From RYN-230 sp963834515 (GTDB lineage Bacteria; Actinomycetota; Actinomycetes; Streptosporangiales; Streptosporangiaceae), in contig CAWICB010000007.1 of the NCBI GenBank assembly GCA_963834515.1, forward strand, positions 434,001-498,000: a stretch of 64,000 nucleotides of DNA, read 5' to 3'. A program made the position numbers and the translations under genes. Position 1 is the first letter of the stretch, and the number at the start of each line of letters is the position of its first letter. Under the pieces are notes generated by a model. It was not told the DNA's origin. It saw nothing but the letters and a program-made list of their open reading frames with translations, and did no database searches. Positions 19,967 through 30,900 of this stretch are shown here, piece after piece.

Positions 19967-20590
19967 GTTAGCAAGCTGTGACCTGGGCTGCCGGTGAACG
20001 GCGCCTGGTGCGGGTAGGTCCAGGCCCACAGTGGAGGTGGGCACCGCCCCATAGCGCGGTGGCCGCGCGCGGGCCAGCATGGAGGGTGCCACTGGCCGGC
20101 ACGCCCGGGATGGCACCGCGGGCGGTTGTTACGGAAACTTCACTAAACCGCCGCTCTGCCCGGCCAGCCGGGCCCTGGCCGGCTGGGGAGGCGGCCACGC
20201 CGATCCGGCGGTTCTCCGCTGACCGCGTCGTGACCAGTGAGTTTCCGGTGCGGACAGGATGCTGGCGGGAACCTGGGCGGCGCGGCGGCCCGGCGCCCGG
20301 GTTGCCCCGGAAAGCCAGGGTTAGGAGCGATGAACACGATATGAAAGCTTTAGCAGCGCTCTTGCGCGGCTTGCTCTTCCGGTAACATCTGGTGGCGGTC
20401 GCCACGCGGCCGCTCCGCGCACGCTGAGTCTCGCCGGGGGCACCCGATCCCGGCCCCTGCAGTGCACCGCCCCGTGCGCTTCACAATTCCAGTGCAGTTC
20501 ATCACTTGCAGTGTGGTCATCGGACGCAGTGCCGCGTATCGCGCGGCGCGGTGCGGTACCGGCGAGAAGGGCTGAGGGAGCAAACCAGCT
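19967..20590. other. 624-base divergent intergenic region
   Basis: No gene could be supported here. A 14-codon frame (20341-20385) lacks any support. From 20455 to 20535 the heptamer-like motif GCAGTGC/GCAGTGT recurs about four times (CTGCAGTGCACC, CCAGTGCAGTTC, TTGCAGTGTGG, CGCAGTGCCG), just upstream of the membrane protein gene and possibly regulatory. A TGAGGGAG ribosome site at 20573-20580 serves the GTG at 20591. Confidence 0.4.
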
Positions 20591-22231
20591 GTGAGCGGAA
20601 CGATTGCCAGGCCGGCCCCGGACGGAGCGCCCGGGGGGTCACCGAGCGACCCGGCGGTGCCGCCTGGGCCGCGGGCCGGCTGGCGGGCGCCGGTCAATCT
20701 GGCCATCGCCATCTGCACCCTGCTGGCCCTGGCCCTGCGGCTGCTGCTGCTCAGCCGTCCCGGTTACCTGCTGGGCGTGACCGAGTACGACGACGGCCCG
20801 TATTTCGGCAGCGCGGTCATGCTGGTGCACGGGCTGCTGCCGTACAAGGAGTTCATCCTGGTCCAGCCGCCCGGCATCACCCTGCTCATGGTGCCCTCGG
20901 CGCTGCTGTCCAAGATCACCGGCACCGCGGCCGCGATGGCCTCGGGGCGGATACTGACCACCCTGGCCAGCACGGCCGGGGTGGCGCTGGCCGGCCTGCT
21001 GGTCCGGCATCGCGGCCTGCTGGTGGTCATCGTGACCTGCGGCATCATCGCGGTCTACCCGGACAGCGTCTATACCGCCCGGACCATCCTGGTTGAGCCA
21101 TGGCTGGTGCTGTTCTGCCTGCTCGGCGCGCTGGCCCTGTTCGACGGCGACCGGCTGACCGGCAGCCGGAAACGGCTCTTCTGGGGCGGCGCGGCGTTCG
21201 GCTTCGCGGGCTGCGTGGAGGTCTGGGCTATTTTCCCGGTCATCGTGCTGGCCTGCATGTTCCTGCCGCGGTTCCGGCGGCTGGCGGTGTTCGTGGGCGG
21301 GCTGGCGGCCGGGTTCCTGGTGCCCACGCTGCCGTTCGCCGCGCTGGCCCCGAAACGGTTCTACGACAGCCTGTACGTGGCCCAGGTGGCGCCTCGGGCC
21401 GGCTCGGCCCGGGTGCCGCTCGGCGTCCGGCTGAGCAACATGATCGGCGTCATCAACCTGCACCTCGGCCCGCACCCGCGGCTGCTGATCGAGACCCTTA
21501 CCGTTGTGCTCATCGTGGCCGTGGCCCTGGTGATCGCCGCAGGCTGGCTGCTCAGCCGCCGGCCACCGCCACAGCTGGACTGGTTCGCGCTGATCACCAC
21601 GGCCGTGGTGGTGGTCATGTTCCTGTGGCCGGACCAGTTCCACTACCACTTCGCCGCGTTCCTGGCCCCGTTCTTCGCGCTGTCCATCGCGCTGCCGCTG
21701 GGCCGGCTGCTCGACGTGCTCGGCCCGGGCACGTCGTGGCTGCCGGAGCACCGGGCGGCCGAGCTGTGGAAGCCGGCCGTGGCACTGGCCTCGCTGGCTA
21801 TTGTGCTGCTGGCCATGGCCCAGGGCAGCCATGAAGCGCGCCTCCAGCTGCCCCTTGGGCCGGTCCCCGCCCAGGTCCAGCGGATCATCCCGAAGGGCGC
21901 CTGTGTCGGCACCGACCAGGTCTCCTACCTGCTGATGGGCAACCGGTTCAGCCCGGACCAGGCCAGCTGCCCGCACATGCTCGACGGCCTGGGCAGCGAC
22001 CTGGCCTTCTCCAACGGGCTCAAGCCGTCTACCGGCGCGGGCAACGTCAAGGCTGTGCGGGCGCTGTGGTGGGACGAGTTCACCAGGGCCAAGTTCATCT
22101 GGCTGTCCTACAACGCCTACCGCCGGGTGGCCTGGTACCCCGCGTTGCGGGCCTACTTCAAGGACAACTTCGTGCTGGTCTTCAGGCACAGCTGGCACGA
22201 CTCGCTGTACGCCCGCAAAGGCACGCACTAG
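20591..22231 (+). CDS. Multi-spanning GT39/ArnT-like membrane protein
   Basis: A 546-residue membrane protein with about ten predicted helices, starting at GTG behind TGAGGGAG. The first loop contains TEYDDGPYFGSAVML, a DD/ED-type acidic motif typical of GT-C glycosyltransferases such as protein mannosyl- and aminoarabinosyltransferases, followed by HGLLPYKEFILVQPPGITLL. A C-terminal soluble domain of roughly 130 residues contains two cysteines (KGACVGTDQ, DQASCPHML). It would transfer a sugar from a polyprenyl-phosphate donor to an acceptor outside the membrane. Acceptor and sugar are unknown. No other cell-wall genes lie adjacent. Confidence 0.75.
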   Translation: MSGTIARPAPDGAPGGSPSDPAVPPGPRAGWRAPVNLAIAICTLLALALRLLLLSRPGYLLGVTEYDDGPYFGSAVMLVHGLLPYKEFILVQPPGITLLMVPSALLSKITGTAAAMASGRILTTLASTAGVALAGLLVRHRGLLVVIVTCGIIAVYPDSVYTARTILVEPWLVLFCLLGALALFDGDRLTGSRKRLFWGGAAFGFAGCVEVWAIFPVIVLACMFLPRFRRLAVFVGGLAAGFLVPTLPFAALAPKRFYDSLYVAQVAPRAGSARVPLGVRLSNMIGVINLHLGPHPRLLIETLTVVLIVAVALVIAAGWLLSRRPPPQLDWFALITTAVVVVMFLWPDQFHYHFAAFLAPFFALSIALPLGRLLDVLGPGTSWLPEHRAAELWKPAVALASLAIVLLAMAQGSHEARLQLPLGPVPAQVQRIIPKGACVGTDQVSYLLMGNRFSPDQASCPHMLDGLGSDLAFSNGLKPSTGAGNVKAVRALWWDEFTRAKFIWLSYNAYRRVAWYPALRAYFKDNFVLVFRHSWHDSLYARKGTH

Positions 22232-22237
22232 GCCCGG

Positions 22238-23445
22238 TCAGCCCGGGCAGTAGCCGGTGCTGGCGTCGTAACCGGTGTAGTTCTCGGCCAGCGACGTGGC
22301 CGCGGCCCGTGACGTGGTCACGTAGCGCAGCTGGGCCAGCTGCAGCTCGGTCTCCATCGGGTCGCCGCCCGGCGTGGTGTGCAGCATGGTCGTCATCCAC
22401 CAGGAGAAGTGGGTCCGCCGCCACACCCGGTCCAGGCTGTTCGCCGAGTACCCGTCGGCCAGGGCCGGGTCGCCGTGTTTCAGCAGGTGGTCCAGCGCGT
22501 CCGCCAGCGCGGCCACGTCGCCCAGGGCCAGGTTGAGGCCCTTGGCGCCAGTGGGTGGCACGATGTGCGCCGCGTCGCCGGCCAGGAACAGCCGCCCGTA
22601 GCGCATCGGGGCGCTGACGAAGCTGCGCATCGGGGTGATGGCCTTGTCCAGGATGGGGCCTTCCTTGAGCTCCCAGCCGGGCAGGCCGAACCTGGTCTGC
22701 AGCTCGGCCCAGATCCGCTCGTCGGGCCACGCGGCGATGTCCTCGTCCACCGGGACCTGCAGATACAGCCGGCTGACCTGCGGGCTGCGCAGGCTGTGCA
22801 GGGCGAAGCCGCGGGGATGGCGGGCGTAGATGAGCTCATCGGTGGACGGCGGGACGTCGGCCAGCACCCCCAGCCAGGCGTACGGGTAGTCGCGCTGCCA
22901 GGTGGCCAGCCGGCGGCCCGGGATGGCGGGCCGGCTGATGCCGTGGAACCCGTCGCAGCCCGCGATCACGTCGCAGCTCACCACCCGGCGGGTGCCGTCC
23001 GCGCTGGTGTAGCGGAGCAGTGGCCGGCTGGTGTCCAGCTCCGCCACCTCGGTGCCGGACACCTCGAACTCAAGCTGGGCCCCGGCCGCCAGCCGGGCCG
23101 CGATCAGGTCCTTGACGATCTCGGTCTGCGCGTACACGGTGACGGTCCGGCCGGTCAGCTCGCGGAAGTCGATGTGCTGCCGCCGCCCGGCGAACTGCAG
23201 GTAGATGCCGCCGTGCTGCAGGCCCTCCCGGTCCAGCCGCTGGCCAGGCCGGCCTGCCGGAGCAGGCGCACGCTGCCGTCCTCGAGCAGCCCGGCCCGCT
23301 GCCGCGCCTCGCAGTAACCGCGGCTGCGGTCCTCGACCAGCACCGAGTCGATCCCGCGCAGCGCGAGCAGATGGGACAGCAGCAGCCCGGCCGGGCCAGC
23401 CCCGATGATGCCAACCTGGGTGCGCGCGGTGCTGCTGGTGGTCAT
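22238..23445 (-). CDS. pobA: 4-hydroxybenzoate 3-monooxygenase, frameshifted near 23240
   Basis: Flavoprotein hydroxylase converting 4-hydroxybenzoate to protocatechuate with NADPH and O2. The N-terminal frame gives TQVGIIGAGPAGLLLSHLLA (FAD GxGxxG) and EARQRAGLLEDGSVRLLRQA, where the substrate-site Arg is expected. After a frame change near 23230-23245 the sequence continues REGLQHGGIYLQFAGRRQHI, CDVIAGCDGFHGISR (DG motif) and RLFLAGDAAHIVPPTGAKGL (GD motif). Total length is about 402 codons with one base out of phase, in a GGCC-rich stretch, suggesting a sequence error. The ATG at 23445 overlaps the stop of the aldehyde dehydrogenase (TGATG), so the two are translationally coupled. Confidence 0.9.
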
Positions 23446-24902
23446 CAGAACGGGTACGGGGCGATCTCGCTGCGCATGGTGACCCAGCGGGTCTCGGTGA
23501 ACGCGTCCAGGTTGGCCGTGCCGCCGAACCGGGCCCCGGTGCCCGAGGCCCCGATGCCACCGAACGGGGTGTTCGGCGCGTCGTCCACGGTCTGGTCGTT
23601 GATGTGCACGATGCCGGTCGGGATCTGCCGGGCCAGGTCCAGGCCGCGCAGCGGGTCCCGGGTCAGGATGCCCAGGGACAGCCCGTACTCGGTGTCGGCG
23701 GCCAGCTTGGCCGCCTCGGCCGCGGTGGAGAACCGGATTACCGGGGCCACCGGGCCGAACACTTCGCTGGCGTAGGCGGGCATGGCCGGGGCGACCTCGG
23801 CCAGCACCGTCGGCTGGTAGAACAGCCCCTGGTACGTGCCGCCCGCGGCCAGCCGGGCACCGGCGTCCACGCTGCCGGTGACCAGGGCGTGCACCTTGTC
23901 CCGCTGCCGCTCGTCGATGATCGGGCCGAGCGCCACCTGCCCGCTGGCCGGGTCACCGACCGGGAGGTGGCCGGCCTTCTCGGCCAGCGCGGCCACGTAG
24001 TCGTCGTAGACCGCGTCGTGCACCAGATGCCGCCCGGTGGTCATGCAGATCTGGCCCTGGTGCAGGAACGAGCCCCACGCACCAGCCGAGGCGGCCGCGG
24101 CCACGTCGGCGTCGTCGAGCACGATCAGGGCCGAGTTGCCGCCCAGTTCCAGGTGCACCCGCTTGAGGTGCTGGCCGGCCAGCGCGCCGACGTGCCGCCC
24201 GGCCGCGGTCAACCCGGTGAACGAGATGATCCGCACCACGGGGTCGGTGATCAGCGTCTCACCCGCGTCCGGGCCGCCCGGCAGCACGTGCAGCACGCCC
24301 TCGGGCAGCCCAGCTTCCTCGAACACCCGGGCCAGCACCACCCCGCCGCACACCGCGGTCCGCGGGTCCGGCTTCAGCACCACCGCATTGCCCAGGGCCA
24401 GCGCCGGGGCCACCGAGCGGACAGCCAGGATCTGCGGGAAGTTGAACGGCGAGATCACCCCGACCACCCCGGCCGGCACCCGCTCGGCCCAGCTCAGGTG
24501 CGGTGACTCGGACGGCAGCAGCTCACCGTAGGGCCGGGACGGCAGGGTGGCGGCCTCGAAGATCTCCTCGGTGGCTACGTGCGTCTCGAACTGCGCCGCT
24601 GGGCCGATCTTGCCGCCCTCCCGGATGCTCCACTGCTCGATCTCGGCCGCGTTGGCCAGCCAGATGTCACCGGCCCGGCGCAGCAGGGCCGACCGCTCGG
24701 TGTGCGGCAGCGCCGCCCAGGCGGGCTGGGCGGCGGCCGCCGCGGCCGCCGCGGCCGTGATGTCGGCCGGGGCGCCGATGCCGGTGCGGCCCAGTTCCTG
24801 GCCGGTGGCCGGCTCGGTCACTGGGGCCTCGCCACCCGTGGCGGCCCGCCACCCGCCGCTGAACACCTTGCCGCGCCACGTCGCCTCATCGAGAAATGCC
24901 AC
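23445..24902 (-). CDS. Benzaldehyde dehydrogenase (NAD+ type)
   Basis: Aldehyde dehydrogenase family protein of 485 residues, closest in my judgement to bacterial benzaldehyde/vanillin dehydrogenases. Substrates would be aromatic aldehydes and products benzoates, for example 4-hydroxybenzaldehyde to the 4-hydroxybenzoate used by PobA. Visible motifs are SPFNFPQILAVRSVAPALAL, FTGLTAAGRHVG (cofactor site), catalytic Glu in HLELGGNSALIVL and catalytic Cys in LHQGQICMTTGR. GTG 24902 is chosen because AAGGAG lies six bases ahead; a further GTG at 24920 has no ribosome site. First gene of a two-gene operon with pobA, with a paired inverted-repeat operator upstream. Confidence 0.92.
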   Translation of the reverse strand: MAFLDEATWRGKVFSGGWRAATGGEAPVTEPATGQELGRTGIGAPADITAAAAAAAAAQPAWAALPHTERSALLRRAGDIWLANAAEIEQWSIREGGKIGPAAQFETHVATEEIFEAATLPSRPYGELLPSESPHLSWAERVPAGVVGVISPFNFPQILAVRSVAPALALGNAVVLKPDPRTAVCGGVVLARVFEEAGLPEGVLHVLPGGPDAGETLITDPVVRIISFTGLTAAGRHVGALAGQHLKRVHLELGGNSALIVLDDADVAAAASAGAWGSFLHQGQICMTTGRHLVHDAVYDDYVAALAEKAGHLPVGDPASGQVALGPIIDERQRDKVHALVTGSVDAGARLAAGGTYQGLFYQPTVLAEVAPAMPAYASEVFGPVAPVIRFSTAAEAAKLAADTEYGLSLGILTRDPLRGLDLARQIPTGIVHINDQTVDDAPNTPFGGIGASGTGARFGGTANLDAFTETRWVTMRSEIAPYPF

Positions 24903-24943
24903 GGAATGCTCCTTGGTCACCGCGTGCGGCCCTGGGAAAGTCT

Positions 24944-24974
24944 GTTCGCTGAACGAACACGAGTTCTGAACTCG
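24944..24974. promoter_or_regulatory. Two tandem inverted repeats in the aromatic-catabolism divergent promoter
   Basis: GTTCG-CTGAA-CGAAC (24944-24958) and CGAGTT-CTG-AACTCG (24960-24974) are perfect inverted repeats with centres 16 bases apart. They lie between the benzaldehyde dehydrogenase/pobA operon and the amidohydrolase gene. The GTTCG half-site resembles operators of IclR-type aromatic regulators such as PcaU and PobR (from memory: a GTTCG-containing 10+10 palindrome). No regulator gene is adjacent, so the binder is inferred. Confidence 0.6.
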
Positions 24975-25036
24975 AACATTGTGAATCTAGGGGACCAGGC
25001 TGGGCAGTGTCAACGAGACGTGCTACCCCTAGGACC

Positions 25037-26188
25037 ATGCAGCACACTCGGCAGCAGGACATGGAGTACGGGATCAGCGAGCTCGGCCAGGTGGACCACC
25101 ATGTGCACCCCGCGCTGGCCACCGATCTGGACGCGGCCGAGTTCGAGGAGCTGATCACCGAGTCCGACCGCCCGGTCCCCGCCGGGATGACCCAGTTCGA
25201 CTCCCAGCTCGGCATGGCCATCCGCCGCTGGTGCGCGCCGGTCCTCGGCCTGGAGCCGTTCGCCCCGCCCGCCGCCTACCTGGCCCAGCGGGCCGCGCTG
25301 GGCGGTGCGGAGGTGACCCGGCGGTTGCTGCGGGCCAGCCGGACCAGCCACTTCCTGGTCGACACCGGCTACCTGCGGGCGGGCATGCTCAGCCTGGACG
25401 GCCTGGCCGAGGCGGCGGGTGCCCGGGCCGACGAGGTCGTCCGGCTGGAGACGGTGGCCGAGCAGGCGGTGCTGGCCGGGGACGGCAGCGCGGACGGGTT
25501 CGCCGGCCGGTTCGCCGAGGCGCTGGCCGAGCAGGTCCCGGCTGCGGTGGGACTGAAGAGCATCGTCGGCTACCGGTACGGTCTCGACTTCGACCCGGCC
25601 CCGCCGACCCGGGTCGAGGTGACCGCGGCGGCCGCGGGCTGGCTGCACCAGATCGAGGTCACCGGGCAGATCCGGGTGGCCGACCCGGTCCTGCTCCGCC
25701 ACCTGCTGTGGGCCGGGCTGTCCCACGGGCTGCCGCTGCAGCTGCACACCGGGTTCGGCGACCCGGACGCCGACCTGCGCCGCTGCAACCCGCTGCTGCT
25801 GCGCGGCTTCATCGAGCGGGCCGAAGCCACCGGCGTGCCGATCATGCTGCTGCACTGCTACCCGTTCCACCGCGAGGCCGGCTACCTGGCCATGGCGTAC
25901 CCGCACGTGTACCTGGACGTCGGGCTGGCGGCCAACTACCTCGGCGCGCGGGCCACCGCCGTGGTGGCCGAGTCACTGGAGCTGGCGCCGTTCGGCAAGG
26001 TGCTGTTCTCCTCCGACGCCTGGGGGCCGCCGGAGCTGCACTACCTGGGGGCGCTGCTGTGGCGCCGGGCTACGGCCCGGGTGCTCAGCGAGTGGGTGGC
26101 AGACGGCGAGTGGGACGAGGCCGAGGCGCTCCGGGTCGCGGCCATGATCGGCGGCGAAAACGCCCGCCGGGTCTACGGCCTGGACTGA
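25037..26188 (+). CDS. Amidohydrolase-family metal-dependent hydrolase
   Basis: A 383-residue TIM-barrel hydrolase of the amidohydrolase-2/FluG-like group. Metal-binding elements are VDHHVHPAL at the N-terminus, the LQLHTGFGD and LLHCYPFHREAGYLAMAYPH segments in the middle and LFSSDAWGPPELHYLG with the late Asp. Typical substrates are carboxylated rings (decarboxylases) or gamma-glutamyl amides. ATG 25037 is the likely start; ATG 25061 is possible. It is transcribed away from the aromatic operon and shares its operator region, so a role in the same aromatic pathway (for example decarboxylation or ring-product hydrolysis) is plausible but unproven. Confidence 0.85.
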   Translation: MQHTRQQDMEYGISELGQVDHHVHPALATDLDAAEFEELITESDRPVPAGMTQFDSQLGMAIRRWCAPVLGLEPFAPPAAYLAQRAALGGAEVTRRLLRASRTSHFLVDTGYLRAGMLSLDGLAEAAGARADEVVRLETVAEQAVLAGDGSADGFAGRFAEALAEQVPAAVGLKSIVGYRYGLDFDPAPPTRVEVTAAAAGWLHQIEVTGQIRVADPVLLRHLLWAGLSHGLPLQLHTGFGDPDADLRRCNPLLLRGFIERAEATGVPIMLLHCYPFHREAGYLAMAYPHVYLDVGLAANYLGARATAVVAESLELAPFGKVLFSSDAWGPPELHYLGALLWRRATARVLSEWVADGEWDEAEALRVAAMIGGENARRVYGLD

Positions 26189-26239
26189 CCGCGCGGCTGG
26201 TACGTTCGCCATGTCCGAAGCCAGACGAACGGAGGCACA

Positions 26240-26665
26240 ATGCCGGCTAAGGGAAACGCGGAATGGAAGGGCGACCTGCGCGAGGGAAGCGGCACCTTCA
26301 CCGCGGGGGACAGCATCAGCGGCGGGTACACGTACAAGTCCCGGTTCGAGGACGGCCCCGGTTCCAATCCCGAGCAGCTGATCGCCGCGGCCCACGCGGC
26401 CTGCTTCTCGATGGCGCTGTCCAACGCGCTGGCCGAGGCCGGGACGCCGCCGCAGTCGGTCCAGACGGACGCCACGGTGACGCTCCGGCTGGTGGACGGG
26501 GCGCCCACCATCAGCAAGATCGCCCTGGTCACCACCGGGCGGGTGCCAGGCCTCGATGCGGCCGCCTTCGCCGCGGCGGCCGAGGACGCCAAGAAGAACT
26601 GCCCGGTGAGCCGGGCGCTGGCCGCTGTCCCGGAGATCACGCTGGAGGCGTCGCTGGCCGGGTGA
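26240..26665 (+). CDS. OsmC-family peroxiredoxin
   Basis: A 141-residue OsmC-type thiol peroxidase that reduces organic hydroperoxides. The two redox cysteines are in AAHAACFSMALS and DAKKNCPVSRALA, spaced as in the OsmC branch, with the conserved GSNPEQLIAAAHAACF block. GACGAACGGAGGCAC gives a clear ribosome site. The gene is monocistronic as far as can be seen, 50 bases behind the amidohydrolase. It likely protects the cytoplasm during peroxide stress. Confidence 0.93.
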   Translation: MPAKGNAEWKGDLREGSGTFTAGDSISGGYTYKSRFEDGPGSNPEQLIAAAHAACFSMALSNALAEAGTPPQSVQTDATVTLRLVDGAPTISKIALVTTGRVPGLDAAAFAAAAEDAKKNCPVSRALAAVPEITLEASLAG

Positions 26666-26709
26666 CTGTCCGGTGCAGGTCTCATACTGCTTAGTTACTT
26701 AACACTCAG

Positions 26710-26725
26710 TGTGATGGATATCACC
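26710..26725. promoter_or_regulatory. CRP/GlxR-like binding site upstream of the MHYT gene
   Basis: TGTGA-TGGATA-TCACC matches the CRP-family consensus TGTGA-N6-TCACA in nine of ten half-site bases and contains the perfect inner repeat GTGAT-GGAT-ATCAC. It lies in an AT-richer intergenic segment 115-130 bases ahead of the MHYT start. A cAMP receptor-type regulator is the natural candidate. Confidence 0.6.
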
Positions 26726-26840
26726 GTCCGTAGGCTCACTAGTTGAGAACGTGGCATCACTGAGCGTGCCCCGGTATGGCAGCGTGAATGGCTGCATGAC
26801 CGGCAATGGCGCGATGCGGCCTTGGGGGGCAGCAGCAGTG

Positions 26841-27683
26841 GTGCATGTCAACAACTTCAGCTACGGCCCGGTCACGCCGGTGCTCGGCTACGTGATGTCC
26901 TGCCTGGGCTGCTTCCTGGGCTTGCGGTGCACCACCCGGGCCCGCGCCACCCGGGGCGCTCAGCGGGGCCGCTGGCTGCTGCTGGCCACGGTGTCGATCG
27001 CGACCACCGGGATCTGGGTCATGCACTTCGTCGCGATGCTCGGCTTCACCATCCCGGGCCAGACCATCACCTACAACGTGCCGGTCACCATCCTGTCCAT
27101 GGTCATCGCCGTGCTGGTGGTCGGGACCGGGCTGCTCATCGTGGGCTTCGGCGGGTCCGGGCGGCGCCCGCTGCTGCTCGGCGGGATCATCATCGGGTTC
27201 GGCGTGGCCAGCATGCACTACATCGGCATGGCGGCCATGGACATGCCCGACGTCGTCCGGTACAGCACCGCCCTGGTGGCACTGTCCATCGTCATCGCGG
27301 TGGTGGCCGGCACGGCCGCGCTGTGGGCCGCGCTCCGGCTGAGCACGGTGTGGGCCACCCTGGCCGCATCGCTCATCATGGGCGTGGCGGTGAGCGGTAT
27401 GCACTACACGGGCATCGCCGCGATGCGGGTGTACGCCAGCCGGGGTCCCGGCGCGATGGCCGGCATGCGGGGCGGGGTGAGCGCGCAGGCGTTCCTGCTG
27501 CCGCTCATCATCGGGATCAGCCTGCTGGCATTCATCCTGACCGTGGTCATCTCGCTGTCCCCGACCGAGGCGGAGATCCGGGAGGACGACGCGCTGATGG
27601 CCCGCATCTCGGGCTATCCGCACCAGCCCGCGCCGGAGGCGGCCGACAGCCGTCCCGGCCCCTGGTTCAGCCCGGACGCCTAG
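26841..27683 (+). CDS. MHYT-domain integral membrane sensor
   Basis: A 280-residue membrane protein with about seven helices and three MHYT-type motifs: WVMHFVAMLGF, ASMHYIGMAAMDM and SGMHYTGIAAM, each at a helix end. MHYT domains are proposed to bind copper and sense O2, CO or NO. Usually a GGDEF/EAL output domain is attached; here the protein ends in a short hydrophilic tail, so signalling must use a partner or the unit is a stand-alone sensor. GTG 26841 (giving VHVNNFSYGPVTP) matches the usual start of the family; upstream starts to 26751 are open. A CRP-like site precedes it. Confidence 0.85.
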   Translation: MHVNNFSYGPVTPVLGYVMSCLGCFLGLRCTTRARATRGAQRGRWLLLATVSIATTGIWVMHFVAMLGFTIPGQTITYNVPVTILSMVIAVLVVGTGLLIVGFGGSGRRPLLLGGIIIGFGVASMHYIGMAAMDMPDVVRYSTALVALSIVIAVVAGTAALWAALRLSTVWATLAASLIMGVAVSGMHYTGIAAMRVYASRGPGAMAGMRGGVSAQAFLLPLIIGISLLAFILTVVISLSPTEAEIREDDALMARISGYPHQPAPEAADSRPGPWFSPDA

Positions 27684-27696
27684 GCCCGGAGCGGAC

Positions 27697-27718
27697 CGGA
27701 GGATCCATCCGTTTTTTT
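27697..27718 (+). terminator. Possible rho-independent terminator after the MHYT gene
   Basis: A CGGA...TCCG hairpin (27697-27711) is followed directly by seven T residues, a run that stands out strongly in this GC-rich sequence. The stem is short, so strength is uncertain. A further T5 run lies at about 27733. Confidence 0.4.
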
Positions 27719-27768
27719 CCCGGCTGCGGGATGTTTTTGGCCGGGCTTCAGGTTGCCCCAAGGTAGGC

Positions 27769-28719
27769 ATGCTGCTGAATGGGGAACGCCTGGTGACAAC
27801 TGTGATAGCTGTCGTTGCCGCGCTGACCGCGGCGTTCTGCTTCGCAGAAGCGTCCCTGGTCCAGCAGACCGTGGCCCGGGCGGCCGGCGCGGAGGAGGTG
27901 CTGCGCCTCCGGCTGCTGCTCGACCTGGCCCGCCGGCCGCGCTGGCTGGCCGGGATCGGGCTGGATGCGATGTCCTTTTTTATCCTGGCCCTGGCCCTGG
28001 CGTTCGGCCCGCTGGCCCTGGTCCAGCCGCTGGCGTCGCTGGACGTGCTGTTCGTGCTGCCACTGATCGCGCACCGGCAGCGGCGCCGTCTTACTCTGGG
28101 TGACGGGATCGGCGCGCTCGCGGTGGCGGCCGGCATCGCCACGTTCCTGGCCATCGCCACCCCGAGCGGCGGCACGGCCGTGCCGCACCTGGCCGCCTGG
28201 GCGCCGGTGTTCCTGGGCGCCGCCCTGCTGAGCGGGCTGTGCGCGCTGGCCGGCCTGCGGGTCGAGGGAAAAGCCCGGGTGATCTGGCTGGCCGTGGCGG
28301 CGGGCGCCGTGTACGGGGTACTCGACGCGCTGGCCAAGGCGTCGGTGGACCTGCTGGCCAGCCATGGGCTGGCCGTGCTGACCAGCTGGGAGCCGTGGGC
28401 GCTGCTGCTGGCCGGGATCACCGGGGCGCTGCTCGGGCAGAGCGCGTTCAGCTCGGGCGCGCTGTCGCTCAGCCTGCCGGTCATCGGCACGCTGGCGCCG
28501 ATCACCGCGGTGCTCATCGGGGCCACCGTGTTCGGCGAGCAGCTGGCCACCGCGGCCTGGCAGCTCGGCGTGCAGCTCGGCGCCGGTGCGCTCGCGGTAG
28601 CAGGCATCTTCCTGCTCAGCCGGTCCTCGATCGTGGCCGCCGAGACCGCGGCGCCGCAGGACCGGGTTCCGGCCCGGGTGGGCGCCATGGCCCTGAACGG
28701 GTCCGATTGCACAAGCTGA
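27769..28719 (+). CDS. DMT/EamA-type membrane transporter
   Basis: A protein of up to 316 residues with about ten hydrophobic helices arranged as two EamA-like halves (LALAFGPLALVQPLASLDVL and SFSLSLPV-type segment SLSLPVIGTLAPITAVLIGA). This is the usual DMT superfamily pattern for metabolite or drug exporters. ATG 27769 and GTG 27793 are both possible starts; the latter has GGGGAA ahead. Substrate unknown. It is followed 25 bases later by ftsH, possibly on the same transcript, though ftsH also has its own promoter-like sequence. Confidence 0.8.
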   Translation: MLLNGERLVTTVIAVVAALTAAFCFAEASLVQQTVARAAGAEEVLRLRLLLDLARRPRWLAGIGLDAMSFFILALALAFGPLALVQPLASLDVLFVLPLIAHRQRRRLTLGDGIGALAVAAGIATFLAIATPSGGTAVPHLAAWAPVFLGAALLSGLCALAGLRVEGKARVIWLAVAAGAVYGVLDALAKASVDLLASHGLAVLTSWEPWALLLAGITGALLGQSAFSSGALSLSLPVIGTLAPITAVLIGATVFGEQLATAAWQLGVQLGAGALAVAGIFLLSRSSIVAAETAAPQDRVPARVGAMALNGSDCTS

Positions 28720-28744
28720 CCCGGTACGGCGTAACAATTAAGCC

Positions 28745-30749
<2,005 letters not shown>

Positions 30750-30789
30750 CCTGGTGGCGTGACCTGGCCGGAAGCACTAGGCTCGGGCC

Positions 30790-30834
30790 ATGCGCGTGAG
30801 CACACCTGTCAGCCAGTGGTGGCGCCGCCGGTAG
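30790..30834 (+). CDS. trpL: trp operon leader peptide with tandem Trp codons
   Basis: A 14-residue frame MRVSTPVSQWWRRR with adjacent TGG TGG codons at 30817-30822, ending TAG. It lies 105 bases ahead of the trpE-trpG start and is followed by a strong hairpin. Tandem Trp codons in a short leader ahead of anthranilate synthase are the hallmark of ribosome-mediated attenuation, known from enterobacteria, rhizobial trpE(G) and Streptomyces trp leaders. When charged tRNA-Trp is scarce, the ribosome would stall on the WW codons. Confidence 0.85.
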   Translation: MRVSTPVSQWWRRR

Positions 30835-30867
30835 GCGGTTGCTGGTTCGCGCGCAGTCAGGCCATCC

Positions 30868-30900
30868 AGAAGCGACCGTCCGGCTACGGCGGTCGCTTCT
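30868..30900 (+). terminator. trp attenuator hairpin
   Basis: A 13-pair stem (arms 30868-30880 and 30888-30900, one G-T wobble) has the core GAAGCGACCG pairing with CGGTCGCTTC and a 7-base loop. It follows the leader peptide stop by 33 bases. The downstream sequence is TCGCG, without a T-run, as is common for actinobacterial terminators. It is the obvious terminator arm of a trp attenuator. Confidence 0.7.

Noticed and set aside
20341..20385. 14-codon frame beginning MKALAALLRGLLFR
   Set aside because: Too short, no clear ribosome site and no recognisable role; not a leader peptide with repeated codons.
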